Shown: positions 16,533 through 25,736 of the stretch, piece after piece
Layout: every line of letters starts with the position of its first letter
Numbering within the stretch: the first letter of the stretch is position 1
Source: Chersky-840 sp963810195
GTDB lineage: Bacteria; Actinomycetota; Acidimicrobiia; Acidimicrobiales; UBA8190
Direction: 5' to 3'
DNA: 64,000 nucleotides
NCBI GenBank assembly: GCA_963810195.1
Contig: CAWEMO010000002.1
Span: forward strand, 124,001 to 188,000
The notes under the pieces: model-generated
Seen by the model: the letters and a program-made list of their open reading frames with translations, nothing else
Told to the model about the DNA's origin: nothing
Databases searched by the model: none
Position numbers and translations under genes: made by a program

Positions 16533-17452
16533 CAGCGCGCACGGGCCGATGGGCTCACCTCGGCGGCGTCGGTGCCGTCGTAGATGGCCAGGAAGAGCTC
16601 CTCCAGCGACGGCTCTCGGCTCAGGAGCTCGTGCACACTCGAGGCGGCCAACGCCTTGAGCAAGGGTTGGACGCTGCCGCGCACCTGCATGCGAACGACG
16701 TGTCCGTCGGCTTGTATGGCGGAGACTTCGGGTACGCCGGAAAGGTCCGGGATCGGACCTTCGAATCTTGCTTCCACGGTGAGGGCGGACAGGTGGCGCA
16801 TCTCGGCCAATGTCCCCATCTCTATCAACCGTCCCGCGCGCAGGATCCCCACCTTGTCGCAGAGCGCCTCGACTTCGCTGAGGATGTGTGAGGAGAGGAA
16901 GACGGTCTGACCGCGCTCTTTGGCCTCGTGTATGCAATGACGGAACGCCTGCTCCATCAGCGGGTCCAGCCCGCCGGTCGGTTCGTCGAGGACGAGGAGG
17001 TCCGGGCGTGCCATGAGCGCGGCGATCAGGATGATCTTCTGCCGATTTCCCTTGGAGTAGGCGCGGACCTTCTTGGACGGGTCGAGGTCGAAGCGCGCGA
17101 TCAGCTCCTCGCGGTATGCCTCGTCCACCTGGCCCTGAACCCGGCCCAGCAGGTGGAGGGTTTCGGCTCCGGTCAGCGACGGCCACAGGTTGGCCTCGCC
17201 GGCCACATAGGCGAGACGTCGGTGGGCCTCGACCGGTCGTTGCTGGCAGTCGATCCCAAAGATCTCGCCGCGACCCGAGGTTGGTCGGATCAGGCCGAGC
17301 AGGAGCCGGATCGTGGTCGTCTTCCCGGCCCCGTTCGGGCCGAGATACCCCACCACCTCACCCGGGAAGATCTCGAGGCTGAGGTCCTCGAGGGCACCGA
17401 CGTCGCCGTAGCGCTTGGTCAGCCCCTCGGTCCGAATCGCTGTGGTCCGCAT
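16532..17452 (-). CDS. ABC transporter ATP-binding protein
   Basis: A 306-residue ABC ATPase with Walker A GPNGAGKTTT, a LLLGLIRPTSG stretch, signature-like YSKGNRQKIILIAALM and Walker B DLLVLDEPTGGLDP. The C-terminal extension (SHILSEVEALCDKVGILRAGRLIEMG, then about 85 residues) matches drug-exporter ATPases of the CcmA/DrrA class. It pairs with the overlapping permease. The upstream 213 bases form a divergent promoter region with the FtsH-like gene. Confidence 0.88.
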   Translation of the reverse strand: MRTTAIRTEGLTKRYGDVGALEDLSLEIFPGEVVGYLGPNGAGKTTTIRLLLGLIRPTSGRGEIFGIDCQQRPVEAHRRLAYVAGEANLWPSLTGAETLHLLGRVQGQVDEAYREELIARFDLDPSKKVRAYSKGNRQKIILIAALMARPDLLVLDEPTGGLDPLMEQAFRHCIHEAKERGQTVFLSSHILSEVEALCDKVGILRAGRLIEMGTLAEMRHLSALTVEARFEGPIPDLSGVPEVSAIQADGHVVRMQVRGSVQPLLKALAASSVHELLSREPSLEELFLAIYDGTDAAEVSPSARAR

Positions 17453-17665
17453 CAGGCGTGACCTCCTGATCCCTGCTCATGGCGAAACTACTCCAGCTGC
17501 GCCGCGACACCGCTCAGCGAAGGTGGTACCCGGAACGTCGCGCCGCACGTGCGATGCGCGGGCCGTGGCCGAAGTACCCTTGCACATCACGACGCCCCTC
17601 CGGCGCGAGGTCAGCCTCGGTTGCAGGCTGGGATGTCGGCGAGGTTCGACGCCCAGAGGAAGACC

Positions 17666-19663
17666 ATGACCAAGCAGGCCACTCCACCACCGACCAGCGA
17701 CAAAGGTGCACCGACCGCGCCTCCGCCAGCTCCAGCGTGGCGCCACTATCTGTGGCTCGTCGCCATCGCCATCTTCATCGTCCTGTACTTCATCCTCCCC
17801 ACGACACAAGGCTCTCAGCAGGTCACGCTCAACTACTCACAGTTCTTGCACGACGTGTCGACCCACAAGGTGAAGACGGTCACCATCCAGTCGGGCGGCA
17901 GCGCGACCGGCACCTTGACCAATTCCAAGCAGTACACGACGGTGATCCCGGCCCAGGCCGGGGGGGCGTTGCTCAGCGAGCTGCAGAAGTCCGGTGTCCA
18001 GATCACCGCCACGACCAGTGGCACTTCCTTCGGCACGGAGGTGTTGTCGTGGCTGATCCTGCTCCTTCCCTTCGTCATCCTCGGCTACTTGTGGTGGCGC
18101 CTTTCGAAGGGGGCGGCAGGGCGCATGCAAGGAGCGCTCGGAGTCGGCCGGTCGAAGGCGAAAGTCTTCGACGAAGAGCGCCCCAAGACGACCTTCGCCG
18201 ATGTCGCGGGATACGAGGGCGCCAAGCTCGAGATCCGTGAAGTGGTGGACTTCCTCAGGCACCCCGAGCGCTATGCACGGGCCGGCGCCATGGCACCGAG
18301 GGGCATCTTGATGGTGGGGCCTCCCGGCACGGGCAAGACCCTGCTTGCCCGGGCGGTGGCAGGCGAGGCAGACGTCCCGTTCTTTTCGGTCACCGGGTCG
18401 AGCTTTGTAGAGATGTTCGTCGGGGTGGGCGCGGCCCGCGTCCGTGACCTGTTCGAGGAGGCCCGCAAGCGGGCCCCGGCGATCATCTTCGTCGACGAGA
18501 TCGACGCCATCGGGCAACGTCGGGGCGGAGCGGGCGTGGTCGTCTCGAACGACGAGCGCGAGCAGACACTGAATCAACTCCTCGCCGAGATGGACGGCTT
18601 CGACCCGGCGACCGGCATCGTGGTCCTCGCCGCCACCAACAGACCGGAGATCCTCGACCCGGCGCTGCTCAGGCCCGGACGATTCGACCGGCAGGTGACG
18701 ATACCGCTGCCGACGCTGTCCGAGCGCCTCGCCATCTTGCAGGTGCACTCCCGGGACAAGCGGCTCGACGAGAGCGTGGACCTCGAAACCGTGGCGAGGG
18801 GGACGCCCGGATTCTCAGGGGCAGACCTTGCGAACCTGGTCAACGAGGCTGCCATCGTGGCGGTGCGGGCCGATCGTGAGGTGCTCCGCGCCAAGGACTT
18901 CGACGAAGCCCGCGACCGGATCATCCTGGGCCGGCGTGAGGGCTCGAACGTGCTGCTTCCCGACGAGAAGCACGCTGTCGCAGTCCACGAATCCGGGCAC
19001 GCTCTTGTCGCCGCGTTCTCGGACAAGGCAGATCCGATCGCCAAGGTGACGATCCTCCCGGCCGGGCAGGCGCTGGGTGTCACCGAACAGCTCCCGCTCG
19101 TAGAGAGGCACCTCTACGGCGAGGACTACCTCAACGACATGCTGGCGGTGCTCCTCGGAGGCCGCGCCAGTGAGCTCGTCGTACTCGGACAGGGCTCGAC
19201 GGGTGCCGCCAACGACCTCGCCAAGGCCACGGATATGGCGACCAAGATGGTACGGGAGTTCGGCCTCTCTGCGACTGTCGGACCCGTGGGCTACCCCTCG
19301 GGGGGCTCGGTCTTCCTGGGTGGTGAAGGCCAGGCGTTCTCGAGCCGGCCATTTGCCGAGAGGACGCAAGCGGCCATCGACACCGAGGTGGCACGCTTGC
19401 TCCGCGAAGCCGAGCAACGGGCCGTCGAAGTGCTGAAGGCGCATCGCGACGCGCTCGACGCCCTGGTCCAGTTGCTCATCGCCAACGAGACGGTCGACGG
19501 CTCCCAGGTCTATGCGCTCGCCGGCCGCCCCGAGCCGGTGTCCACGGGCGGGATGACGATGGCACCGGACCGTGTTAGCTCGGTCAAGCGCGAGCCTGCC
19601 AACAAGGGCTCCGCCAAGGCCGTGCACGACACCAGCCCTGCGCGCCAGCAGGCCGACCCTTGA
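17666..19663 (+). CDS. ftsH: FtsH-like ATP-dependent membrane zinc protease
   Basis: A 665-residue FtsH. Two membrane segments bracket an extracytoplasmic domain (about residues 28-48 and 130-148). The AAA domain has Walker A GPPGTGKT from G218, Walker B IIFVDEIDAIG and the second region of homology NRPEILDPALLRPGRFDRQ. The peptidase site is HESGH at 441-445 with the third ligand in the LGGRASELV region. ATG 17666 follows AGAGGA. The sequence is somewhat divergent (PATGIVVLAATN; no long C-terminal tail), so it may be a second FtsH rather than the housekeeping copy. Stress-response role likely. Confidence 0.92.
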   Translation: MTKQATPPPTSDKGAPTAPPPAPAWRHYLWLVAIAIFIVLYFILPTTQGSQQVTLNYSQFLHDVSTHKVKTVTIQSGGSATGTLTNSKQYTTVIPAQAGGALLSELQKSGVQITATTSGTSFGTEVLSWLILLLPFVILGYLWWRLSKGAAGRMQGALGVGRSKAKVFDEERPKTTFADVAGYEGAKLEIREVVDFLRHPERYARAGAMAPRGILMVGPPGTGKTLLARAVAGEADVPFFSVTGSSFVEMFVGVGAARVRDLFEEARKRAPAIIFVDEIDAIGQRRGGAGVVVSNDEREQTLNQLLAEMDGFDPATGIVVLAATNRPEILDPALLRPGRFDRQVTIPLPTLSERLAILQVHSRDKRLDESVDLETVARGTPGFSGADLANLVNEAAIVAVRADREVLRAKDFDEARDRIILGRREGSNVLLPDEKHAVAVHESGHALVAAFSDKADPIAKVTILPAGQALGVTEQLPLVERHLYGEDYLNDMLAVLLGGRASELVVLGQGSTGAANDLAKATDMATKMVREFGLSATVGPVGYPSGGSVFLGGEGQAFSSRPFAERTQAAIDTEVARLLREAEQRAVEVLKAHRDALDALVQLLIANETVDGSQVYALAGRPEPVSTGGMTMAPDRVSSVKREPANKGSAKAVHDTSPARQQADP

Positions 19664-20458
19664 TCAGGTGAGAGTCGCTGCATAGTCGGGAACATGACGG
19701 TACCGGTCGCGCGGCGGGCGCTGGTAGCTCCCGGCCGGGGGCCTCGGGGGCAACTTGATCTTGGCGGGCTTGCGGCCCTGGTAGGGGATCACTGACAGGA
19801 GATGGGCGATGCAATTGAGTCGCGCCCGCCTCTTGTCGTCGGCCTCGACCTCGTACCAGGGCGAGTCCGGCAGGTCGCAGTGGGCGAACATCTCGTCTTT
19901 GGCTCTGGAGTACTCGACCCAGCGGTTGCGCCCTTCGATGTCCATCTCGCTCAGCTTCCAGCGCTTGAGGGGCGCGTTCAGGCGTTCCCTGAACCGGCGC
20001 TCCTGTTCCTCGTCGCTCACCGAGAACCAGTACTTCACCAGGACGATGCCGTCGTCGAGGAGCATCCGCTCGAACGCGGGACACTGCCTGAGGAAACGGT
20101 GGTACTCCTCGTCGGTGCAGAGCCCCATGACCCGCTCGACTCCGGCCCGGTTGTACCAGCTCCGGTCGAACAAGACGATCTCCCCCCCGGCGGGGAGGTG
20201 GCCGATGTAGCGCTGGAAGTACCATTCGGTCTTCTCCCGGTCGCTGGGGGCGGGGAGGGCGGCGATCCGGCACCAACGAGGGTTGAGGTACTCGGTGATG
20301 CGCTTGATGACGCCCCCCTTTCCCGCCGCGTCACGCCCCTCGATCACGATCACCACTCGCTTGCCCTCCTCACGAACCCACTGCTGCATCCTGACCAGCT
20401 CCACCTGGAGGCGGAGGAGGGCCTTGTCGTAGACACCGGTGTCAGCCATGGCTCCCAT
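19664..20458 (-). CDS. ppk2: polyphosphate kinase 2 family protein
   Basis: A 264-residue single-domain PPK2. Walker A is IEGRDAAGKGG, Walker B is LFDRSWYNRAGVERVMG, and the lid region reads RFRERLNAPLKRWKLSEMD. It transfers phosphate between polyphosphate and nucleotides. The motifs suit class I (NDP to NTP) enzymes, but subclass needs phylogeny. Its stop codon abuts that of ftsH with no gap. The start may be ATG 20458 or ATG 20449 (MADTG). Polyphosphate use suits the energy-limited, non-growing physiology suggested by the island to its left. Confidence 0.88.
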   Translation of the reverse strand: MGAMADTGVYDKALLRLQVELVRMQQWVREEGKRVVIVIEGRDAAGKGGVIKRITEYLNPRWCRIAALPAPSDREKTEWYFQRYIGHLPAGGEIVLFDRSWYNRAGVERVMGLCTDEEYHRFLRQCPAFERMLLDDGIVLVKYWFSVSDEEQERRFRERLNAPLKRWKLSEMDIEGRNRWVEYSRAKDEMFAHCDLPDSPWYEVEADDKRRARLNCIAHLLSVIPYQGRKPAKIKLPPRPPAGSYQRPPRDRYRHVPDYAATLT

Positions 20459-20556
20459 CCTGCCCGACGGCCGGAGCGCTGCACGCTGATCGGCCCGGCA
20501 ACCCGCGCCGCTGGCTCTTCGCCTCCCGTCTCGGCCCCGGGTGCAATCCGACAGGG

Positions 20557-20582
20557 AATTAAGGTCCTTCGGCCCTAATTCA
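20557..20582. promoter_or_regulatory. AT-rich interrupted inverted repeat between ppk2 and membrane sensor gene
   Basis: GAATTA ... TAATTC arms, continued by AGG/CCC with one mismatch, enclose TCCTTCGG. It is the only AT-rich patch in the divergent region, 30 bases from the plus-strand start. It may be an operator or a hairpin. The inner part also resembles a degenerate DosR box (12 of 15), which I consider too weak to call. Confidence 0.4.
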
Positions 20583-20611
20583 CCGCCTCGTGTCCTGCCG
20601 ATCTAGATGCA

Positions 20612-21682
20612 GTGGCACGTCGAGAGTCTCGCGTGACAGCCTTGGCGAAACGGCAATTCCTGCTTGGGTCCGCGTTGGCAGGAACGATCACCCTCATCTT
20701 CCTGCTGTGGATCGTCTTCGACCTCGGCGGCGCGCGTGTGACCGACGGCGTCGATGATCTCGGGGAACTGCTCGCCGCCGTGCTCGCCGGCCTCATGTGC
20801 GGCGTGGCGGCGCGCCGGGTCCCCACGGGCAGGACCAGTTGGGCGCTCCTGTCCGCATCGAGCTTCGCGTGGGGGCTCGGAGAGGCCTTCTGGAGCTATG
20901 ACGATCTCGTGAGGGGCATCCAGGTCCCCTTCCCTTCGTTGGCCGACGTCGGGTTCCTGGCCGCAGTCCCCTTGGCGTGCGCCGGGCTGTTGTGCTTCCC
21001 CGGCTCTTCGCACCGCACCACGCATCGGATCCAGGGTCTGCTCGACGGCTGCATCATTGCCACGTCACTGCTCTTCGCCAGTTGGGCCACGATCCTCGGC
21101 CCGTTGTTCCGATCGCACCACGGCGGCGCGTTCAAACAGGTGATCTCGCTCGCATACCCGATGAGTGACGTGGTGTTGGTCTCGTTGGTCATCATCCTGA
21201 TCGCACGGGCGGGCCGGCGGAGCTGGGCCAGCCTGGGCCTGGTCATGGCGGGGGTGATCGCCTTCGCCGTAGCGGACAGCTCGTTCACCTACCTGACGGA
21301 GCTGAACAACTACGGCAGCGGGAACTTCCTCGATACAGGCTGGGTGGCCGGTTATCTGTTGATCGGCCTGGGAGCGCTGTGGTCGATCACGTCACCAGCT
21401 CGGCACAGGGAACACGACGAGTCGTCGACCGCGTCACTGGTGGCTCCTTATGCACCTGTACTCGTGGTGCTGGCCGTGACCTCGGTGCAGTTGCTCCGCG
21501 GCCGGCACATCGAGCCGGTGTCCTGGGTCATGGCGTTCGTCCTCGTCCTTCTTGTCCTTTCCCGTGAGGTCTTGCGGCTGTGGGACCAGGCTGCGGGATC
21601 CCATGTCATGTCCGATGCAGTTGGACCGCGAGGTGAGTCGATCGTCATCGACGACGCCGACGCGGCGGGCCTAAGGCGCTAG
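20612..21682 (+). CDS. multi-spanning membrane sensor-like protein without output domain
   Basis: A 356-residue membrane protein with about nine to ten hydrophobic segments (LGSALAGTITLIFLLWIVF at the start, LLTVTS-like and VLVLLVLSREVLRLWDQ at the end). The pattern, with conserved SSFAWGLGEAFWSY and PSLADVGFLAAVPLACAGLL, resembles the N-terminal sensory region of actinobacterial GGDEF/EAL proteins. Here the chain ends about 30 residues after the last helix, so no catalytic domain is present. It may be an orphan sensor, a truncation or a partner of another enzyme. GTG 20612 or GTG 20633 could be the start. Confidence 0.6.
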   Translation: MARRESRVTALAKRQFLLGSALAGTITLIFLLWIVFDLGGARVTDGVDDLGELLAAVLAGLMCGVAARRVPTGRTSWALLSASSFAWGLGEAFWSYDDLVRGIQVPFPSLADVGFLAAVPLACAGLLCFPGSSHRTTHRIQGLLDGCIIATSLLFASWATILGPLFRSHHGGAFKQVISLAYPMSDVVLVSLVIILIARAGRRSWASLGLVMAGVIAFAVADSSFTYLTELNNYGSGNFLDTGWVAGYLLIGLGALWSITSPARHREHDESSTASLVAPYAPVLVVLAVTSVQLLRGRHIEPVSWVMAFVLVLLVLSREVLRLWDQAAGSHVMSDAVGPRGESIVIDDADAAGLRR

Positions 21683-21862
21683 TCCGGTGACCGGATACCA
21701 CCCCGGGCCTGGACGGAGCGGTGGATCCGTCCGGCTCGTCGAACCGTCATACGCCCGGAGCTCCCCCCCGAGGCGACCCGCTAATTCCAGGAGCGTCACC
21801 TCGCGGAGGATGACTTCCTGGATCGTCCGGTCGATCATGCTGGCGACGACCGTCTTTGCCAT
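21671..21862 (-). CDS. possible small protein, 63 aa
   Basis: A short frame MAKTVVASMIDRTIQEVILREVTLLELAGRLGG with a predicted amphipathic helical N-terminus and a Pro/Gly-rich tail. AGAGG lies about six bases upstream of the ATG. It overlaps the 3' end of the membrane sensor gene by 12 bases on the other strand. No family recognised. The ribosome site and helical pattern are the only support. Confidence 0.35.
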   Translation of the reverse strand: MAKTVVASMIDRTIQEVILREVTLLELAGRLGGELRAYDGSTSRTDPPLRPGPGWYPVTGLAP

Positions 21863-22002
21863 TCTTGACCTCTCGCTCCTGGTGTCGTCGGCGCACCACT
21901 AACGCCAAGAGGCTTCGACATCCGTGGCGGGCGGCGGGATCGAGGCATCAACGTGCCGTTGTGCCCTGGCGTGCCGGGCAGCACCTGTGCTCTCGTGATC
22001 CT

Positions 22003-23565
22003 GTGAGCCTCTCACCTCCCGCGGCCAGGCTGCCCCCCGGAGTCCAACACGGGCACCGGCGGGCAGTCTTGGTCGTCGTGTGCGCCTCGGCACTGATCGT
22101 GAACTTGGACAACACCATCCTCAACGTGGCGCTGCCCACCCTGGTGCGAGACTTGCATGCGACGTCCAGCCAGCTGCAATGGATCGTCGACTCGTACGCC
22201 ATGGCATTCGCCGGGCTGTTGCTCGTCGGGGGGAGTCTGGCCGACCGGTTCGGCCGTAGGCGACTGTTTGTCGTGGGCCTGATGGTGTTCGCCGTGGGAT
22301 CGGTCGGTGCCGCTGCCTCCGGATCGGTGAACACACTGATCGCATTCCGGGGGGTCATGGGGGCTGGTGCGGCGCTGATCATTCCTGCGTCGCTTTCGAT
22401 CGTCAACGACGTCTTCCGGGACCCCGCTGAGCGAGCCCGAGCCATCGGTGTCTGGGCCGGAACCATCGGACTTGGCATCGCCATCGGCCCGATCGCCGGT
22501 GGCCTGTTGCTCGCCCGGTTCTGGTGGGGCTCGGTATTCATCGTCAACGTGCCCATCGTGATCGCAGCGCTGGTCGGAGCCCTCGTAATCGTCCCCGAAT
22601 CGAAGAACCCTTCTGCCGAGCGCTCAGATCCAGGTGGCGTCGTGCTCTCGGTCGTCGGCCTCGGTCTGCTGCTTTGGACCATCATCGAGGCCCCTTCACA
22701 TGGGTGGACGTCGTGGACCGTGGTCGGAGCCGGGCTGGCGAGCGTCGTCGCTATCGCGGCCTTCGTCGCATGGGAGGCCCGGTGCTGCCACCCGATGCTG
22801 AAGTTGGGGTTCTTCCGCGACAGACGCTTTTCCGTGGCCGCAGCCGGCGAGTGCCTCGGAGTATTCGGGCTGCTCGGGGCGCTCTTCTTGCAGACGCAAT
22901 TCCTGCAATTCGATCTCGGGTATTCGCCGCTTCAAGCCGGACTGCGCATACTGCCCATGGCGGCCACGCTCGTGGTGAGCGCAGCTCTGGCCATGTCCCT
23001 GGCGAGAGTCATCGGGGCCAGGGGAGCGGCGGCGTGCGGGCTGGCGGCGATCGCTGCCGGATTGTGGCAGATCTCGGCCATGGCCGAGGGCATCACGACG
23101 TATGTCGATATCGTGCCGGGTCTGCTTCTCATCGGCCTGGGGGCCGGGCTCCTGTTGCCGACGGCGACCAACTCCGTGGTGGGGTCGGTTCCCCAGGGCG
23201 ACTCCGGAGTCGGTTCGGCGACGAACACGGTCGCCCTGCAGGTAGGCGGCGCGCTCGGCGTGGCGGTGATCGGCAGCGTGCTGTCGACCCGGTACCAGGA
23301 CCACATGACCGTGGTTCTGACCGGTCGGCACGTACCGAGCGCTGCTACCCATGCCATCCTCGGCTCCCTCGGTGGTGCCCTGACGGTGGCGCGGGCGGCG
23401 GGCGGCGAGACCGGCACGCTCCTAGCTCGTGCCGCGCGTGTCGCGTTTATGAGTGGATTGGAGGTCTCGTTTGCAGTGGGCGCCATCGTCGCCGCTGCCG
23501 GGGCAGTCCTCGTAGTCGCACGCCTGCCCAACGGACCCCGTGTCAAAGGGCAACCCCCAGAATGA
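22003..23565 (+). CDS. MFS drug:H+ antiporter, DHA2 (EmrB/QacA) family
   Basis: A 520-residue transporter with 14 predicted membrane segments. The early motif NLDNTILNVALPTLVRDLHA is the DHA2 signature in helix 1, GGSLADRFGRRR is the motif A loop, and GPIAGGLLL follows in helix 5. It would export drugs or other hydrophobic compounds with proton antiport. GTG 22003 (VSLSPPAA) is the nearest start before helix 1; no strong ribosome site is seen. No regulator is adjacent, though the small ORF and the HD-GYP gene flank it. Confidence 0.88.
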   Translation: MSLSPPAARLPPGVQHGHRRAVLVVVCASALIVNLDNTILNVALPTLVRDLHATSSQLQWIVDSYAMAFAGLLLVGGSLADRFGRRRLFVVGLMVFAVGSVGAAASGSVNTLIAFRGVMGAGAALIIPASLSIVNDVFRDPAERARAIGVWAGTIGLGIAIGPIAGGLLLARFWWGSVFIVNVPIVIAALVGALVIVPESKNPSAERSDPGGVVLSVVGLGLLLWTIIEAPSHGWTSWTVVGAGLASVVAIAAFVAWEARCCHPMLKLGFFRDRRFSVAAAGECLGVFGLLGALFLQTQFLQFDLGYSPLQAGLRILPMAATLVVSAALAMSLARVIGARGAAACGLAAIAAGLWQISAMAEGITTYVDIVPGLLLIGLGAGLLLPTATNSVVGSVPQGDSGVGSATNTVALQVGGALGVAVIGSVLSTRYQDHMTVVLTGRHVPSAATHAILGSLGGALTVARAAGGETGTLLARAARVAFMSGLEVSFAVGAIVAAAGAVLVVARLPNGPRVKGQPPE

Positions 23566-23643
23566 GCTTCAAGGTCCGGCAGTTGCATTTAGAGTCCAAA
23601 GACCTCTCTTCGCAATCGGATCGCGGGCCGATTATCAAAGAGG

Positions 23644-24255
23644 ATGAAACCAATTATCGACATGGTCACTCGAGCCTCTGCGATCGCCGCTCTGGCCGAG
23701 GCGCGCGACCCGTCGGCAGCAGGGCACCAGCATGGTGTCGCCTACATCTCCGCGGCAATCGCCACCGAATTGATGGTCGGCGCTGAGGACGTGAGCGACG
23801 TCCGGCTCGCTGGCGAGCTCCACGACATCGGCAAGGTCGCGATTCCGATCGAGGTACTCACTCGAAAAGGCAGCCTGACCTTGTCGGAGTGGGAGCTCAT
23901 CAAGACACATTGCCAGGTGGGCTACGAGATCGTGGCCGAGATGTCCTTCGGATGGCACATGGCGGAGATGGTGCTCCAACACCACGAACGGTGTGACGGC
24001 AGCGGCTACCCCGCCGGCCTGCGCGGCGAGGAGATCCTTCTCGGTGCCCGGATCATCGCGGTGGCCGACATGGTCGAGGCCAACGCTTCACGTCCGCCAG
24101 ATGGTGCAGCCGGAGGGCTCGAGGCCGCCCTCGACGAGGTCCGGAGTGGAAGCGGCACGCTGTTCGATCGTCACGTGGTAACGGCTTGTCTGCGGCTCTT
24201 TCGCGAGGGACGGCTCGCACTTTCCCCCCACGTGGTGGCCGACACCGGCAGGTAG
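23644..24255 (+). CDS. HD-GYP domain phosphodiesterase (stand-alone)
   Basis: A 203-residue stand-alone HD-GYP domain. The HD pair is H60-D61 in ELHDIGKVAIP, the downstream metal motif is LQHHERCDGSGYPAGL with GYP at 121-123, and ARIIAVADMVEA follows. Such enzymes hydrolyse cyclic di-GMP. There is no receiver or sensor domain attached. AGAGG touches the ATG, so ATG 23662 (MVTRASAI) is an alternative start. The sensor-like gene 2 kb upstream could act in the same signalling context (inference). Confidence 0.85.
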   Translation: MKPIIDMVTRASAIAALAEARDPSAAGHQHGVAYISAAIATELMVGAEDVSDVRLAGELHDIGKVAIPIEVLTRKGSLTLSEWELIKTHCQVGYEIVAEMSFGWHMAEMVLQHHERCDGSGYPAGLRGEEILLGARIIAVADMVEANASRPPDGAAGGLEAALDEVRSGSGTLFDRHVVTACLRLFREGRLALSPHVVADTGR

Positions 24256-24428
24256 CCCCTGGTCGTCTGGCTCGTCTTCACTCTGAAAGTCTCGCCATGC
24301 ATCCGAGCTGACGCATCGGGGCATGAGGTCTCCTGAGGACGACGACCGGGGCTACATTGGCCGACCTGTGAAGACTACGACGAGCACCACAGCTTCTTCC
24401 GTCGAGAGCCGTGGATGAGGGGGGACCG

Positions 24429-25727
24429 GTGAGGCGCCGTCGCCTCTGGGGTCCCGCCGCCGCCGGCACCGCGCTGGTGCTCGGGATCGCCGGGTGCTCG
24501 AACGTGGTCACGAAGAACGGCACCGGGACGGGTGCTCCCGGGGTGTCGTCGTCCGAGATCGACGTGGGAAGCATCGCCAACGTCTCGGGCCCCCTGTCCT
24601 CGGACTTCGCTCCCCTCGTGAACGGTGTCGAGGCCTATTTCTCGATGGTCAACAGCCAAGGAGGCGTGGCCGGGCGCAAGCTCGAGCTGACCAAGCAGGA
24701 GAACGACGAGGGGAGCCCGACGGTCGATCTCAGCGTCACCCAGCAGTTGGTCGCGCAGGACCACGTGTTCGCTGTCGTCGGCGTGGCGACGCCGTTCTTC
24801 ACCGGGGCGAACTATCTCGCCCAGCACGGCACCCCGACGTTCGGATACATGGTCTCCACGAACTGGGCGAACAAACCCACGCTGTTCGGGACCAACGGAT
24901 CGCGTCTCGACTTCCAGACCGCGGTTCCCGGTGAGTCCTACGTCGCGCAGCAGCTGGGAGCCAAGTCCATCGCGGTCGTCGCCTACGGTGTTCCTCAGTC
25001 CGCAGCGGCCTGCCAGGCTGCTGCCACGGGCATGCGCTCGTTCGGGCTGAACGTCACATTCAGCGATCTCAGCCTCGTCTACGGTGCCGATCCCACCCCG
25101 GACGTCTTGCAGATGAAAGCGCGCCACGTGGACATGGTGTTGTCGTGTCTCGACCTCAACGGCAACGTGGCGTTCGCCCGAGCCATCAGTCAGAACGGCA
25201 TGACCCTGGACCAGTTGTGGTTGGACGGCTACGACCGAAGCACCTTGAAGCAGTACGGGTCGATCATGAACGGCGTGTACTTCGGGCTTCAGCACGTGCC
25301 CTTCGAAGCAGCCGTCGACTTCCCTGGCGTCTACCCGGGCCTCGAGACGTACATCGAAGAGATGCACAAGTACCAGCCCGCCTTCACCTACGACGAGGTG
25401 GCTCTCGACGGCTGGATCTCGGCCGCCCAGTTCGTGACCGGCCTGAAGGCGGTGGGCCGGGACCTGACCCAGAGCAAGCTCGTTGCGGCCATCAACCGCG
25501 AGACGGCGTTCACCGGAGGCGGGCTGATGGCGCCGGTGAACTGGACGACCGCACATTCCACTGCCGCGCCGCCCAAGCCGCCGTTTTGCGGAGCGGGCGT
25601 CAAGGTTGTCGACGGCCGTTTCGTGCCGAGCGTCCTCCCGGGGACCGATGAGGTGTTCGTCTGCTTCGACGCGACCAGCACCACTCCCGTGTCCCCACTT
25701 CCGGGCACACCCGGCACATCGAATTGA
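24429..25727 (+). CDS. ABC transporter substrate-binding lipoprotein, branched-chain amino acid type
   Basis: A 432-residue lipoprotein. The signal peptide ends in the lipobox LGIAGC with Cys23. The mature part is a type I periplasmic-binding fold: IDVGSIANVSGPLSSDFAPLVNG, SQGGVAGRKLELTKQEND and IAVVAYGVPQSAAACQAAA match LivJ/LivK-like receptors for amino acids, amides or aromatic acids. GTG 24429 is preferred because a GAGGGGGGA run sits just before it. No permease or ATPase genes lie nearby, so it is either an orphan receptor or its transporter is elsewhere. Confidence 0.82.
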   Translation: MRRRRLWGPAAAGTALVLGIAGCSNVVTKNGTGTGAPGVSSSEIDVGSIANVSGPLSSDFAPLVNGVEAYFSMVNSQGGVAGRKLELTKQENDEGSPTVDLSVTQQLVAQDHVFAVVGVATPFFTGANYLAQHGTPTFGYMVSTNWANKPTLFGTNGSRLDFQTAVPGESYVAQQLGAKSIAVVAYGVPQSAAACQAAATGMRSFGLNVTFSDLSLVYGADPTPDVLQMKARHVDMVLSCLDLNGNVAFARAISQNGMTLDQLWLDGYDRSTLKQYGSIMNGVYFGLQHVPFEAAVDFPGVYPGLETYIEEMHKYQPAFTYDEVALDGWISAAQFVTGLKAVGRDLTQSKLVAAINRETAFTGGGLMAPVNWTTAHSTAAPPKPPFCGAGVKVVDGRFVPSVLPGTDEVFVCFDATSTTPVSPLPGTPGTSN

Positions 25728-25736
25728 AGTGGCCGC

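Noticed and set aside
20563..20577. AGGTCCTTCGGCCCT as a DosR box in front of the membrane sensor gene
   Set aside because: Three mismatches; better explained by the AT-armed inverted repeat that contains it.
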